Of a DNA stretch of 64,000 nucleotides, positions 12,901 through 23,161 are shown in pieces. The stretch is taken from positions 32,874,561-32,938,560 of the forward strand of contig OZ029919.1 in the NCBI GenBank assembly GCA_964023275.1. Reading direction: 5' to 3'. Under the pieces are notes generated by a model that did not search any database, was not told the DNA's origin, and saw only the letters and a list, made by a program, of their open reading frames with translations. Position 1 is the stretch's first letter. The number at the start of each line of letters is the position of its first letter. The stretch is from Norana najaformis (Eukaryota > Annelida > Clitellata > Crassiclitellata > Hormogastridae). A program made the position numbers and the translations under genes.

Positions 12901-15900
12901 CCTCTGACTAAGTTCTTTTTATAATATCTTTATTCAATACAATACAACTGTCATCGTTCCAAATCGTAATCGTAAACGCAAAATTTCTAAAGATAAATTT
13001 AGTAACAATTCTGCCTTCTTACCTGAAAGCCATACTACGGGTTAGAGTTAGTGAAAATAACTACGTAATGATCTGATGTCATTTCAAAGGGATCATTTAT
13101 AAACTAATAATAGTAAATAAGTAGGGAAAGAAACTTTTTAGTTCAATTAAATTTCATATGTTATTTCTCGAGGTATTCGAGTTTGCAAATGGGTTCTTAT
13201 ATTCCTGGACATAGAGCATATTAGATCTGATTATACCATGATTAGAAATGGCTATCCATCGTTTGGTGTTCACTCTTCTTCCTTTTGTTAGGCGTAGCAT
13301 TTAGATTTGGCCGACTTACCGAGTTCGGCTGAATCTTCCATGACCTTGCAGGCGGAGTTTTTGACCTTGCCGAAGAGGCTGTTGACGTGAGGTTTGAGGC
13401 CATCCAAGACAACGGCATGGATGGCGGGACACAGGTGCTCCAAAACCAGGTGCCCTATCTCACCGTTCTCCATTGTGCTTCCTAGCTGCACCTGTCACAG
13501 ACATCAGGCTCTTAGTTACAGCAGCCAACACTAAACACATTACAACAGAATGCAGTGAACAGCCAAGGATACAACTTATTTTCCTATTACAATTATTATT
13601 ATTTTTATTATTATTACAACTTAAAACAGGATGGTAGCTGACCTTCTTCGTTGGATCTCGGGTCTGACTGAAGTATTTGACAAGAACCTCCACGGCACGC
13701 ATCACATCAAACACCAGTTCTACAAGAAATCCATATCACATTTCTTAAACCACCAAACGCCTCTTCAATACTTTAAAGCATTACTTACGGCACAGTCTTA
13801 CTGTAGCCTAGACAGCCTAAACCCTTAACAACATTACACTGTTACTTATGCTACAGTCTTACCCACCGTAGTCTAGAAAGTCGTAACACCATTACACCGT
13901 TACCTATGCTACAGTCTTACCCACCGTAGCCTAGAAATCCTAAAGCCGTAACACCATCACACCATTACTTATACAACAGTCTTACCCAGCATAGCCTAGA
14001 AAGCCTAAACCCGTAACACCATTACACTGTTACCTATGCTACAGTCTTACCCACCGTAGCCTAGAAATCCTAAAGCCCTAACACGCAAAGCATCAATCGA
14101 TAGTTGCTTCAGGTGAAATTTGTAATAAAATATAATAATCCATAAAAGCCATGTCGAATTTCAGAACCGATCGCTATAATCCTCAACCCTAGACCACGTA
14201 CAGCAGCCAGACTTCTGATGTACTAGAAGCTAATCATTGTTATCGTGCTGACCTCTTTTGTGCAAGATGTCCGTTGACAGTGTGACGTCACTGTTTGAAA
14301 GCGATGACGATGGTGACATGTTCGGCGACACCATGAAATCCGTCGGAGGCATTTCGGCATCATCCGGATCGGTTTTGAATTTACTTTCGTCAACTATCAA
14401 AAACGAAAACCGCAATAAAGAAATGACTCGATGAGATGTAGCCATTGCAGATGCTTTTAAATCCTGAGGAATTGTTTCTACTTTGGACACAAAAGTACAT
14501 ACAATCAAAAAGAAATGAATCAACAAAAACAATAGTAACTGGCTATAGTCACCATTTATGACGTTTGATGTTTTTAATTTTAGATGTTTTTTGCACTGTA
14601 TTGGAAAAATCATACAATCCAGTCATCTCAAAGTCCATCATCTCTTCAACATCTTTGAGAGACTTCTGTATATAAACACCCAGACACATACACACATGTC
14701 AAACAAGAAACAGCTTTGCACGAGTGCTTATGAAAGCTTTTCCAAATGCCTTGCCAATTTTCTGTAGAAGCAGAACTGCCCAGAAACTGCACTTTCTCAG
14801 AAATTTAGCTTACCGTGTTGCACTCACTTGGCCATTTCACTCGTTAGACTTAGAGCAAAAGCTGAAGTGTTCAGAGGATTCAAGTAGAAATTTTAGTCCA
14901 GATTTTATTTTCACTCAAAGATTTTCCTAATACATTTATGTGACTTCCTCAAGAATTTCACTAACTTTTAGATTTTACTGGTGCTTTGATTTTACTAACT
15001 TACAGATTTTGCTAATTTCGAGAATTTACGAACCTGAGGATTTTACCAGTTCAGATTTTGTCAACTCTAAAACACGACTTACTCAGAGTTTTGCAATCCA
15101 CCGATTTCTTTATCGCTGCTGAAGAGTTTTCGGGAGTCGTTTCCAAAAGCGCCACCTGTGGGCATTTTGGTGAATCGAGTGGACTGGTGGTAGCCGAGGT
15201 TGAGTGGTAGAAGATCTTCTCTGAGAAGCTCACGCTCTTCTTCGCTTTGAATCGTTCGTAGTCGCAATCCTCCTCGTTCTCCTGCGTCGCTTCGATGCCT
15301 TCGACAGCGTCTTCCGGAGCAGTCGTCGCGGTTCCTTCAGTAACTTCATGATTTAAGCAGTTCTGACTTTTCCAGCGCTGCGGCTGATGGAGCTGTGTCA
15401 GGCTGCCGCTGTGCTCCTCCGTGATGCTAGACTGGGTCTGGTGAAGCAGGTTTTCGTCGGGCAGCGAAACGGGGCGACGGTTCCCGACCAGGTAGCTTGG
15501 AAGGTATCCGTGCCGCGGACCAAGGTCGTCCATCTCGCAGGCCGGATTGGACCAGGATCGATGTTTTGCCTGGTTGCGCTGTCGACGTCGGACCAGGATA
15601 GACTTGGCAGGTTTTGTGACCTGCTGCTGGCTTGATCGCAGAGTAACGTGCTCCTTTGAGCGTTGGAGACGTGGTGAACTGTGTCGAAGGCCTGGCTGGT
15701 TTGAGTCTTGGCTCAGCTTTTTCGGAACAGTTGCCGGTTTCTCTGGTGGGCAGCATGCTCGGGTGTGAGTCGGAGAAATTTGAAGATACTCGATAGGTTT
15801 AAAGTTGTTCATCTCGCTGGACGTCTCACGGAAATAGATCGGATGAGACGACGCCAGGGCTTTCGCACCGGAGGAAATCCGAGAGTTGCAGGCTATGCAC

Positions 15901-18167
15901 AAGCTGCCAACAACCATCTCATTGCAGCCGCCAAGTTTCATCGCTTCCCTCTGCGCTGAAATGTTGTTGTCTAAGCCAAACTGACTTGGAAGGTGACTTT
16001 CGCTCGCAGCTGCATACAGCCTCGGCGGCTTTGGAGGAGTCTTTTGCGATTCCGCTGCTGGAACTGGAGTTTTGCCTCCGTCGTCGAAGATCCTTGACAA
16101 CCGCGGCGTTCTTGTGCCGCTTCCTGACGAATCGTAGAATCCAGGATCGATGCCAGATGAACTTGTGCTACAGACGCTGTATGTTGACGTCGAATCAGAG
16201 CTTCTTGATCGGTTGCGGTAGACGACGGGGCGCGGAGAAGAGTCGCGCGAGTCGCTCGAACTCGACGCTTTGACGTCAGCCGAGCGACGACACTGGAACA
16301 ACGGTTTTCCATATTCGTTCAACACCTCTTCGTCAGTTGCCGATTGTTTTGTAGCAGGGTTGCAAGGCTCCGAGTGGGCTCTCGACGAAAGACTTTTAGG
16401 AACAGTGTCGCTATCGTCGGATTTTCTTGTGCCGGGATTTGCGGTCTTCTTCAGGAAGCTCAGGTCGGGGAGTGGCCGGCTTAGGGCATGGGCGCTGAGT
16501 GCCATTTTGTTGTCCATAACGGAGGAATATCCAGCAGCGTTCTCCAGCGGAGCTTTCGAATTCGTCACAGCGACTGCGATCACTGACGTCTGCTGGGCTT
16601 TGCTTTCCATCAGCGATAACTGACTCTCAGAAAACGTAAACGATGTCTGGACAGCACAGTCCATGGAAGTGGGTGGAAACTGGCTGGAACAGTCCACTGT
16701 GTCGTGACCTCGAAGCAAGGAAGAGGTCAGAACGGCAGATCCTGCCTGTTGGGCAGCGGTAGTCGAATATAAAGGATTTGCATTGTTGGAAACAAAGGCC
16801 CCATCAGTGTCGGTATCGTCAGTGTATCTCGGACTAAACCCAGTCAAAACCGGACTATCTGTTCCACGCTTGTTTTTGTAAGCGCCAGACATGTTATGGC
16901 CATTTCCGGGACCTCTTGAAGAACGAGTTTCTATGGGTATAAGATCAGTACGACTGCTGTTATACACCACGTCTACCATTCTGTCCGCACTGGCAAGGAC
17001 CAAAGACTCCGTCCACGTTTCCAGCAGTTTCTCCAAAGACAATGGCGACGCCATAGCTTCGTTATTCTGAAACTCGTTCATCTCTTCCTGCGTCTTCATC
17101 TTACAGTAGATATTCACAAGCGTACCGGTTCCCGTTTCGTCGACTGGCGATAGCTTTACGCCAGAAAATCCTTCAGTCGCAAAGGAAACAGTTCTGTCTG
17201 GAGGAGACGACAGTTCCTCAAGCACCGTTTCCATCTGTCGATCTTCACTCCCCAAAACGTTCCTCCCCATCGTCTTGAAGCTGTTCGCATGAGACTGCTT
17301 CACCTGTTGCCAAGTGGTCAGTCCTCCAGCTGGACATGGACTGCTCTTTTGCTGGTTCTTCAACTGTCCCCACGTGGTAAGGCAAGCAGTCGGTTTCTTC
17401 TCCCTCTCGGTCTTTCTCACTGGACTTCCGTTGGAGTTCTGCTCTTCGACCTTGCGCTTCTGCCTTCCGGACTTAGCCCGTGACCAGCTCGTGATTCGAG
17501 TCTTGCTATCGGCCATCTGGTGACAGGAGTCTTCTTCGCTCGAGCACGTTTTTGTTGGACTGCGATCGAACATCAGAACGTACTGTTGCTTGTTCAACGC
17601 CCAGTCGTAATTGTACTTCGCGGTGTCTCGCGTAAGGCTACCAGACAACACACTGTCGGTGACACCATCTCCATTACTCGTCAGAGCCTCAACACCAGCT
17701 GGTTCGCCAGAGGATGAGAACAGCGACTGGTTCTGCAATGGGGAGTTATTGGACGAGCTCGAGTACTCGCGATCGCTCATCGACATCTCTCGTTCGCTGT
17801 CCGAGAGTTCTTGATCTGCCTGGTAGAGGCAAGAATCCGACTTGGACTGCGCCATTCTTGAACGTCGCCATTCCTCGTTGTCGTCGTCAACGGCGCCACC
17901 GGCTCCTGGCAACAGTCGCCGAAGCAACGAGTCCACCTCCGCTGGTAACGACTGGCAGTCTTCGGTGAGGTTTGCGTCAAACGGAACGGTAAATTCGTCG
18001 TCATAGAAGAAGTCATTGTTCAGGGTGTCGTCGAGGCCGGAGATGAGCGGTGGAAGATCTGGTTGAGCCTGCTTGTCGGAAATGTTGGAGCTGTGGCCGG
18101 ATAGAGGCATCGCCAGATCCATGGCAAATGCAGAAATGGCAGACAGCTCCTCGGTTTTACCATGAAT
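9762..18167 (-). CDS. RUSC: RUN and SH3 domain-containing adaptor (RUSC1/RUSC2-like), 7 coding exons
   Basis: Exons in transcript order: 18167-15083, 14393-14253, 13719-13643, 13491-13320, 12852-12747, 12347-10878, 9954-9762. Each junction has GT..AG and the phases agree throughout, giving 1732 residues from the Met at 18122. Residues 1 to about 1050 are low-complexity, Ser-rich and acidic. The RUN domain spans about 1055-1250, including HLVLEHLCPAIHAVV, ELGQPIELIQGL, LLFNAFIFGLLN and ALDFWLTYIHNH. A Gln/Glu-rich helix and a Ser-rich linker with WSDFG and RLLLSD follow. The SH3 domain is at about 1673-1722. This order (long disordered region, RUN, linker, C-terminal SH3) is that of vertebrate RUSC2 (about 1500 residues). 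Family knowledge: RUSC proteins are cytosolic adaptors in vesicle trafficking (Rab1/GM130 binding, kinesin-linked transport). An acceptor at 18168 just before the first exon suggests at least one more 5' exon that I cannot place. The assembly is inferred by eye, without transcripts. Confidence 0.9.
10008..10150 (-). mobile_element. SINE family A (ATTACG tail), diverged copy in RUSC intron
   Basis: It starts on the plus strand with AATTGTAATTGTAAG (reverse complement of the tail), then AGCATCCAAAAAAGCTAAGT, GGAACCAGCTTGTTCACA and GTGCTCGGTCAAAACAAA, all recognisable in the other family A copies. It lies in the intron before the SH3 exon. Confidence 0.75.
10425..10620. repeat. Polypyrimidine tract with G run
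   Basis: A run of nine or more G at 10427-10435 is followed by C/T-dominated sequence (CTCCCC, CCTTCC, CCCTCTCC) to about 10620. It lies inside the last RUSC-like intron. No gene is seen. Confidence 0.7.
10878..12347 (-). CDS. RUSC: RUSC-like exon f: end of RUN domain and Ser-rich linker
   Basis: A 1470-nt exon from GTTTGCAG to CTAAG|GTTGGT. It begins YKALDFWLTYIHNHKSLL and LQPLAQMPFRLEYSFE, matching the LEFWFNHLYNH and LLLLQPLALLPF segments of RUSC2. A Gln/Glu/Arg-rich helical stretch (MLERRQQEQLAEYLL) and a long Ser/Thr-rich linker follow, including SGSESDGGFFLRLTKQLKD and KKRWSDFGTRLVNIF. The reading frame continues upstream to 12601, but that part is intron: it translates CATA repeats into Tyr/Val/Cys runs. 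The donor is a weaker GTTGGT, but its phase is exactly what the SH3 exon needs. Confidence 0.88.
12747..12852 (-). CDS. RUSC: RUSC-like exon e: RUN domain, too short to appear as an ORF
   Basis: A 106-nt exon between TTTTTAG and CTCAA|GTGAGT. It encodes QPIELIQGLVKSLKSLKFL followed by NTPWLLFNAFIFGLL. The RUSC2 counterpart reads MRFNAFILGLLN at this point. The split codons on both sides (GGC for Gly, AAC for Asn) restore the ELGQ and GLLN motifs, which is strong evidence for both junctions. Confidence 0.9.
13320..13491 (-). CDS. RUSC: RUSC-like exon d: core of RUN domain
   Basis: A 172-nt exon from CTGTGACAG to CTCG|GTAAGT. It encodes VQLGSTMENGEIGHLVLEH, then LCPAIHAVVLDGLKPHV, then a segment ending SAELG. 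HLVL-x-x-LCPA-x-x-AV-x-DGLK is the most diagnostic run of the RUSC-type RUN domain. The apparent start at 13491 is a GTG inside the exon, not a translation start. Confidence 0.9.
13643..13719 (-). CDS. RUSC: RUSC-like exon c: first RUN helix
   Basis: A 77-nt exon between TTCTTGTAG and AAG|GTCAGC. It encodes (E)LVFDVMRAVEVLVKYFSQ then TRDPTKK. The same position in RUSC2 carries LVKAVNTAVDLIVAHF and a TSRDP loop, so the correspondence is residue for residue. The phase (1 nt in from the previous exon, 0 out) fits both neighbours. Confidence 0.88.
13793..14085. repeat. 58-65 bp minisatellite, about 5 units, intronic
   Basis: CAGTCTTAC recurs at 13793, 13854, 13912, 13977 and 14042, with CCGTAGCCTAGAAA and GTAACACCATTACAC between. 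It lies in the RUSC-like intron between exons b and c. Units differ by small indels. Confidence 0.9.
14253..14393 (-). CDS. RUSC: RUSC-like exon b: linker leading into RUN domain
   Basis: The exon runs from acceptor TTGATAG to donor GAG|GTCAGC, 141 nt, with 2 nt completing a codon at the start and 1 nt carried at the end. It encodes DESKFKTDPDDAEMPPTDF, then a Ser-rich run, then DILHKR. In vertebrate RUSC2 the RUN domain is likewise preceded by an I-D-L-L-Q-K-K type segment, which matches ILHKREL here. The flanking reading frame to 14613 is intron read-through. Confidence 0.85.
15083..18167 (-). CDS. RUSC: RUSC-like exon a: disordered N-terminal region
   Basis: This long exon opens after a TTTGTCTAG acceptor. 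The first in-frame Met is at 18122; fifteen codons (IHGKTEELSAISAFA) precede it and are read only if an upstream exon joins in phase 0. The exon ends at CTCTGA|GTAAGT, so the ten codons that continue the frame to the stop at 15051 are intron. The product has an acidic start (LPPLISGLDDTLNND), many SP/TP and SDS/SSS clusters, several proline-rich stretches such as TPPKPPRL that could bind SH3 domains, and a basic patch near RSILVRRRQR-like sequence (read as KSILVRRRQRNQAKH). No globular domain is recognised. The low conservation expected of this part of RUSC proteins means its ends rest on splice signals only. Confidence 0.85.
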
Positions 18168-18189
18168 CTAGACAAACAGAAGTTTCGTG

Positions 18190-18730
18190 ATATCTTAAAT
18201 TGTTTCATATGTTACAGGCGCTGACTGGATATGATTGGAACTTTAAAATCAACTTTAAAAACTTTAAAATGTTTTTATATGTGTATAAAACATATGTATA
18301 TGTGTTGTTCTTGTTTTAGTTAAGAACTGATTAGTTGCTCGTATATAAGATATTAACTATCCATATAATGTACAATTTATTTGAATTTTGGTTATGCCAA
18401 GGTATGAGGCTATTTCTTTCTTTATTGACAGTTGTTGTTCTCGTCTTAGTTAAGAATTGATTAGCTGCTGGATCGTTGGACAATAGCCATTGTTATATTA
18501 TTGCGTAATAGGCTGCACTAAATTAGCGGGACCTTGGTCCCTTTTGGGTAGACATTTTGCATCCTAACAAGTATATTCTTTTTGTTATTTGCAATGTTTT
18601 ATTGTGTTCTTTTTTGGAGCAGTAAACTACTTACTTACTTACTTATATTGGCATGTATGTAGGTATGCATGTATATGAAATCAAAGCTGAATTATAATAA
18701 TAGTGAAGTCACACTGTACAGAGCCCAAGA
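18190..18730. other. Upstream of RUSC-like exon a; LINE tail fragments
   Basis: No exon was recognised. Two related segments (about 18310 and 18430, GTTAAGAA-TGATTAG) and a LINE-like 3' end at about 18520-18645 ending in ACTTACTTACTTAC are present. A 5' exon or promoter of the RUSC-like gene is expected upstream but cannot be placed. Confidence 0.4.
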
Positions 18731-18784
18731 ATAAATTTGAAGACTCACATCCCCAAACGGCACTACTTCAAAGTCGATGGCATG

Positions 18785-18925
18785 TTACGTAAGTATGTAC
18801 GTATGTATTTGTGTATCTGTGTATGTATTTACGTATGTACGTGTGTATGTAGGTATGTATGTACGAATGCAAGTGTGTGTGTATCTGTGTATGTATGTAT
18901 GTATGTATGTATGTATGTATGTATG
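18785..18925. repeat. GTAT-type microsatellite
   Basis: GTATGTAT/GTACGTAT repeats end in nine consecutive TGTA units near 18890-18922. The ORFs across it on both strands are repeat translations. Confidence 0.9.
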
Positions 18926-19162
18926 ATTGAACGAAAGAGGGAGAGTACATTTTCGCAATGAGACGAGCCAAAACACGCAGGCCATATTATTCGTATTTCG
19001 GAAAACAACACGGATCTGCTATCGCATCCATCCGTCAGAATATACACCCCACTACCAACCAATTCCCGAGCTCCTGATAACCATACCACTCGAACAGCTG
19101 AGAAGCATTAACCTTTAAAAGGACGACCCTATAAGCATCGGTTTCGGAACCTCATTACACAC

Positions 19163-19470
19163 TTATCCCCTCCCTCTCCCCTCCCTCCCTCCCTCCCTCC
19201 TCCTTCCCTCCCTCTCCCTTTCCCTCCCTCTTTTCATCTTTCCTCCCTCTCCCTCCCTTTCTCCTCCCTCTTCTCTCTTCCCATCTTCCCTCCCTCTCCC
19301 CTCTCCCTTCCCATCTTCCCTCCCTCTCTCCCTCTCCCTCTTCCCATCCTCCCTCCCTCTTCCCATCTTCCCTTCCTCTTCCCATCTTCCCTTCCTCTTC
19401 CCATCTTCCCTCCCTCTCTCCCTCTCCCTCTTCCCATCTTCCCTACCTCTTCCCATCTTCCCTCCCTCTA
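19163..19470. repeat. 300-bp polypyrimidine/polypurine tract with 30-50 bp substructure
   Basis: The plus strand is almost pure C/T (CCCTCC, CTCTTCCCATCTTCC repeated). The minus strand gives three Gly/Arg/Glu-rich open frames, which are not genes. Mirror-like purine tracts of this length can adopt triplex structures. Confidence 0.9.
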
Positions 19471-19479
19471 TTCGGCTGG

Positions 19480-20160
19480 TGTAAATAACAGGCCTTGCAC
19501 AAGGCTTCGTATTTGCACGGCGATACGTAGACAGAAAACTCGTATCTGCCGTATATCTACCTATCAGCCTTATCTATCGGATCATCCTGTGATTCAGCCA
19601 TCCCGGCTGAATAATGTCTTCCATCTACGCCACTGCCAGCCTCCAAGCCATGAATAATGAAACCGTAGGAGGAGGTGGTGGCCGAGTATATACAGCAGCA
19701 GCAGCAGGAGGCTGGATACAGGCGCTGCAGCTGAGTCAGTTTAATGCTACAGCATCTCCGTTGGGTCTATCAGATTATATATTCCGCGAAAACAACGGTC
19801 GATGCCATATTGGTTTCCTCGCACAGTCTTGAAAGTCGTGGCTGGTACAGCAGACACCAATTTTGCCAGAACGTTCACAGACAACAACTGCTTACTGTAA
19901 TATAATAAAGCCCATTGCCAGATTATTGTGGTCTTATTATAAGTCACTGACAGACATTTAGTTAACTCTGATAGACATAAAATGTCTAGTATTGAAACAT
20001 ATGATGGCTTGTAGCTAGGCACTCGTGTGGCCTTCTGAAGTTACTAGATAAAACTGTCTTGAGGCAGGTAACACTTGATCTGCTTTGACAACAGATAGTT
20101 CATGTTTGCGAGTATTCTAGCCTGAACAGTGCCTGCTCCTAGCAGACATTACTTCTTAGA
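19480..20160. other. Unassigned stretch
   Basis: A 72-codon plus frame at 19614-19832 (Met-Ser-Ser start, Gly-rich and Ala-rich runs from GGAGGT and GCAGCAGCA) has no recognised domain or clear splice signal. No other feature is seen. Confidence 0.3.
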
Positions 20161-20248
20161 GTGCATTTGCCTTCTGAAAAGCCCAAACCGTCCCAGCCGA
20201 CTATTTCGCAAGGCGGTCATTTTAATTCGTACTCAAAACTGCTGTGCG

Positions 20249-20484
20249 CCACAAATAGAGCACTTAAAGTCTTCCTTATTTCTCTCGTGTCCAGACCACA
20301 AATAGAGCACTTAAAGTCTTCCTTATTTCTCTCGTGTCCAGACCACAAATAGAGCACTTAAAGTCTTCCTTATTTCTCTCGTGTCCAGACCACAAATAGA
20401 GCACTTAAAGTCTTCCTTATTTCTCTCGTGTCCAGACCACAAATAGAGCACTTACAATCTTCCGTATTTCTCCGGAGTACAGAC
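20249..20484. repeat. 47-bp minisatellite, 5 units
   Basis: CCACAAATAGAGCACTT recurs at 20249, 20296, 20343, 20390 and 20437, exactly 47 bp apart. The first four units are near identical; the last (TTACAATCTTCCGTATTTCT) has decayed. Confidence 0.95.
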
Positions 20485-20879
20485 TGCCAACGCTCTGCTA
20501 AGCCTTGATAAACGGCGCGATTGTACATGCCGACAATAGATGGCGTTTACGCAATTCAGCACCATGAGCCAGCAAGCGTAAACTAATAAAACCCAATGTG
20601 TGGGCGCAATCCATATCCGGCCCGAATACACACCGAGTACACTCAGCACAACTACGGAACATCGGGCAAGGGCATCAAAGCCGCTAGCACTGCGCTCTGA
20701 GTAGACTCGGAGCGCGCAAGTGGTATACATATGCTACTTGTATGCAAATACGTACCACAACATTTATATAGCGCCCTTTCAAGAACCTCTTTAAAATTCC
20801 CTGCAGTATCTTAGTTTCTTGTTTACTTGTAATCAAGCTATATGTGCCAAGAATGTAATGTAATATAATATAATATAAA

Positions 20880-21150
20880 CAGAAATACATAAAGAGGCAT
20901 GCAGACATACAGACAGCCACAGATATGCAGACATACAAACAGACGAAAATATGCACAGTGACAGTGGTTGGACACATGAACCTGCCTGAGGGCGGAGAAC
21001 CAGAAAAAGAAGAAATGACTGACGTAAAACATACAGACAGAGACAGATATACACAGTAATACACAAAGACAGAGACAAAGACAGACAGAAACACAGACAA
21101 AGACAGACAGAAAGACAGGCGGGTAGGCGACAGACAAACAGACAGGGACA
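20880..21150. repeat. CAGA-type microsatellite
   Basis: AGACAGACAGA and ACAGACAAA repeats flank a short unique insert at 20955-21020. Minus-strand ORFs rich in Cys, Leu, Ser and Val are translations of this repeat. Confidence 0.8.
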
Positions 21151-21167
21151 ACGGTCAACACAGTCAA

Positions 21168-21330
21168 ATCCCGCGCCAGTGGGGTTGCCCAAAGATGTCA
21201 TGTCAAGAACCAAGTCCGGTTGCCAGAATATCAGACAGAGAAGGGGGAAAGCCGCTGTTAGAGTGGGTTGTGTTTAAGCTGAGAGAAATGAGAAGGCAGC
21301 GGATTCTACGGATCAGGGTGGGATTTCTTG
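21168..21330 (-). mobile_element. SINE family B fragment (related to family A)
   Basis: It shares AAAGATGTCATGTCAAGAACCAAGT and TTTAAGCTGAGAGAAATG-like pieces (each quoted only in part) with 47405-47565 and, on the other strand, 49765-49912. Confidence 0.65.
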
Positions 21331-21539
21331 AAAAGGTGAGCCTTTTATCAGCAATGATTCTTCAGAGGTATGATCCTGATCGGGTGGGTAAAAAACATGA
21401 GAATAACGGCTGTCAAAGAACAGGATCAGCTTTGACAACAAATCATCGAACTCAGACTGGGGGACTTGGTGGAAGTAACAAGAATAGTGCATATCCTGTG
21501 GTTTAGACTACTTTAGACTACATTACATGCTGGAGACAC

Positions 21540-21872
21540 GAGTGGAGACATGAGGTCATCTGACTGTCTTTCTCTGATCACACCCTGGGCTAGAACTGTT
21601 CTGGGTAAACGAGCATTTTCGGTTGCTGGACCAAAATTCTGGAATTCCCTCCCTGCATCTGTTCGTTCTGCTCAGTCGCTTCTGTCATTTCCTTCTCAAC
21701 TTAAAACTTACCTGTTTCAAATTGCTTATCCACCATAGGCTGCCTCTCTGTCTTGCGGACTGACCTTCTGGATATCGACCTGATTGTGGCTTGGTTTTGG
21801 TGTGCCATAGGTTGATGCCTTGTGCATTAGACCCCGGAGCATTAGAAGTTGCTAATTATTATTATTATTATT
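21540..21872 (+). pseudogene. LINE 3' end: reverse transcriptase C-terminus, 5'-truncated
   Basis: The frame at 21550-21738 reads RAFSVAGPKFWNSLPAS then a segment ending LKTYLF, the well-known C-terminal motif (W-N-S-L-P ... L-K-x-x-L-F) of CR1/L2-like non-LTR elements. A non-coding tail follows, closing in ATTATTATT at about 21855-21872. Everything 5' of the last 60 codons is missing, as is usual for dead-on-arrival copies. Confidence 0.85.
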
Positions 21873-21974
21873 ATTTTATGAGTTTTACAACCGCTGAGTC
21901 TCTCGATATCAAAACAGCAGCAAACGAAGATGTCTGTAATGTACTCGACGAGATTGTATTTGTAATTGTAATTG

Positions 21975-22325
21975 TAATCTGACATTTATAAAGCGCCACT
22001 TCAAGAACAGACTCATCAGAAGCGCTCCCGACCCGAGATGGCTGACGGGTTAACACTCGCTGATGTTCCTCTGGTGGCAGTTCTTAAAGCTGACACTTGA
22101 ACTTTCAGTTAAGCGACGTTGTGTCAAGGTCTCTGTGTCTTCTGGACTCCTCTTTGGATTTTCGACCCGGACTCACCATGGAATTTGGCTTGGCGATTTT
22201 GTTCAGCAGTGACCATCGACTCATGCCTCGAGCATTATTGCAGTGGCGCTACAGAAGTTCTTAGATTAGATTAGAAGGTGATTTATCCAGGCTAGATTAG
22301 ATTAGAACGTGATTTATCCAGGCTA
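21975..22325 (+). mobile_element. LINE/SINE 3' tails and 31-bp duplication
   Basis: CATTTATAAAGCGCCACTT at 21984 is the minus-strand mark of a retroposon 3' end. At 22140-22265 is another plus-strand tail (GCCTCGAGCATTATTGCAGT, GGCGCTACAGAAGTT). GATTTATCCAGGCT is then repeated at 22280 and 22311. Confidence 0.5.
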
Positions 22326-22497
22326 CGGACTGGCACCATCCGAGCGCGGCAGTGGCACACTGTTTCCTGCCCCCAAAAGAAAAACAACACTAGGTGTCGC
22401 CAACTTAAGAGGTTGTGTGGACGCGCTGTTTTTGTCACGTCTCCACAAAGAATGTTTGACGCAGCGGTGAAGAGTCGACGCAATACAACAGTTTCCG

Positions 22498-22510
22498 AGG
22501 TCAAAGGTCA
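22498..22510 (+). promoter_or_regulatory. Perfect DR1 nuclear receptor-type motif
   Basis: AGGTCA-A-AGGTCA is a direct repeat of the nuclear receptor half site with one-base spacing (HNF4/RXR class). No gene start is seen nearby, so function is unproven. Confidence 0.3.
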
Positions 22511-22874
22511 CTGTGCCACCCCCACCCCACGGGCTAGAGCCCTAGCTAAAGAAATGGAAGTCACCCACAGTCGAAGAGATGAACTGAATGAGTCATTATT
22601 GTGATGATTAAGTCAATTCTACCGGCCTACGTAAACTTACCCCGCTTATTAGTGATGGTTTGGGGTAGATATACTCTCCACACTTCCTAATCGGCCCCCT
22701 CCCAGTCTAAGGTTAATGGGGTTGACCGGGTAAGCACAGCTGTTCAACAAGTCAAACGCCCGCCGGGTTTATGGAATTCAAAGAAGAACAACCATCCCTT
22801 GAACCATTGGCGGATCTAGGATTGTTTGCATGGAGTGCAAGGGTATTTCCAGAGGGGCACTACCTTCTGGCAGT

Positions 22875-23161
22875 GCGGCACGGTGGTCTATCGGTAACGC
22901 GTTTGGTCAATGATCATGCGGTTGCGGGTTCGGCTCCGTGTAACGACCCTGGGCAAGTTGTTTGCGCACACCGTGCCTCTGTCACCAAACAGTAGAATTT
23001 GGTACCGGCGTAAGCAGGGAAGTAAACGGCAAGTCCTGCGATGCACTGGCCCCGTGTCCAGGACCTTGGGATTCGTCCATTGCCGGCTCAAGGGCCTAGA
23101 AAAGGAAATGAGCGCCTCCCCTACGTCCCACTTGTGGGATATGGGATACTTTACTTTACTT
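22875..23161 (+). mobile_element. Full-length tRNA-derived SINE (family C) with 16-bp target duplication
   Basis: The head reads GCACGGTGGTCTATCGG ... GCGGTTGCGGGTTCGGCTCC (A- and B-box-like). The body has AAACGGCAAGTCCTGCGATG and CTGGCCCCGTGTCCAGGAC. The tail is CTTTACTTTACTTACT. The 16-bp sequence ACTACCTTCTGGCAGT flanks it exactly at 22859-22874 and 23162-23177, which fixes both ends. Confidence 0.92.

Noticed and set aside
18737..18794. Possible exon (KTHIPKRHYFKVDGML then GTAAGT on plus; or AIDFEVVPFGD then GTGAGT on minus)
   Set aside because: The minus version would suit an upstream RUSC exon by phase, but there is no acceptor between its in-frame TAA and the exon. The plus version lacks context. 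Left unassigned.
19155..19456. Gly/Arg/Glu-rich ORFs on minus
   Set aside because: Translations of a polypurine tract.
20249..20484. CRISPR-like direct repeats
   Set aside because: Units are contiguous, without unique spacers. The same holds for the 32-bp array at 4299.
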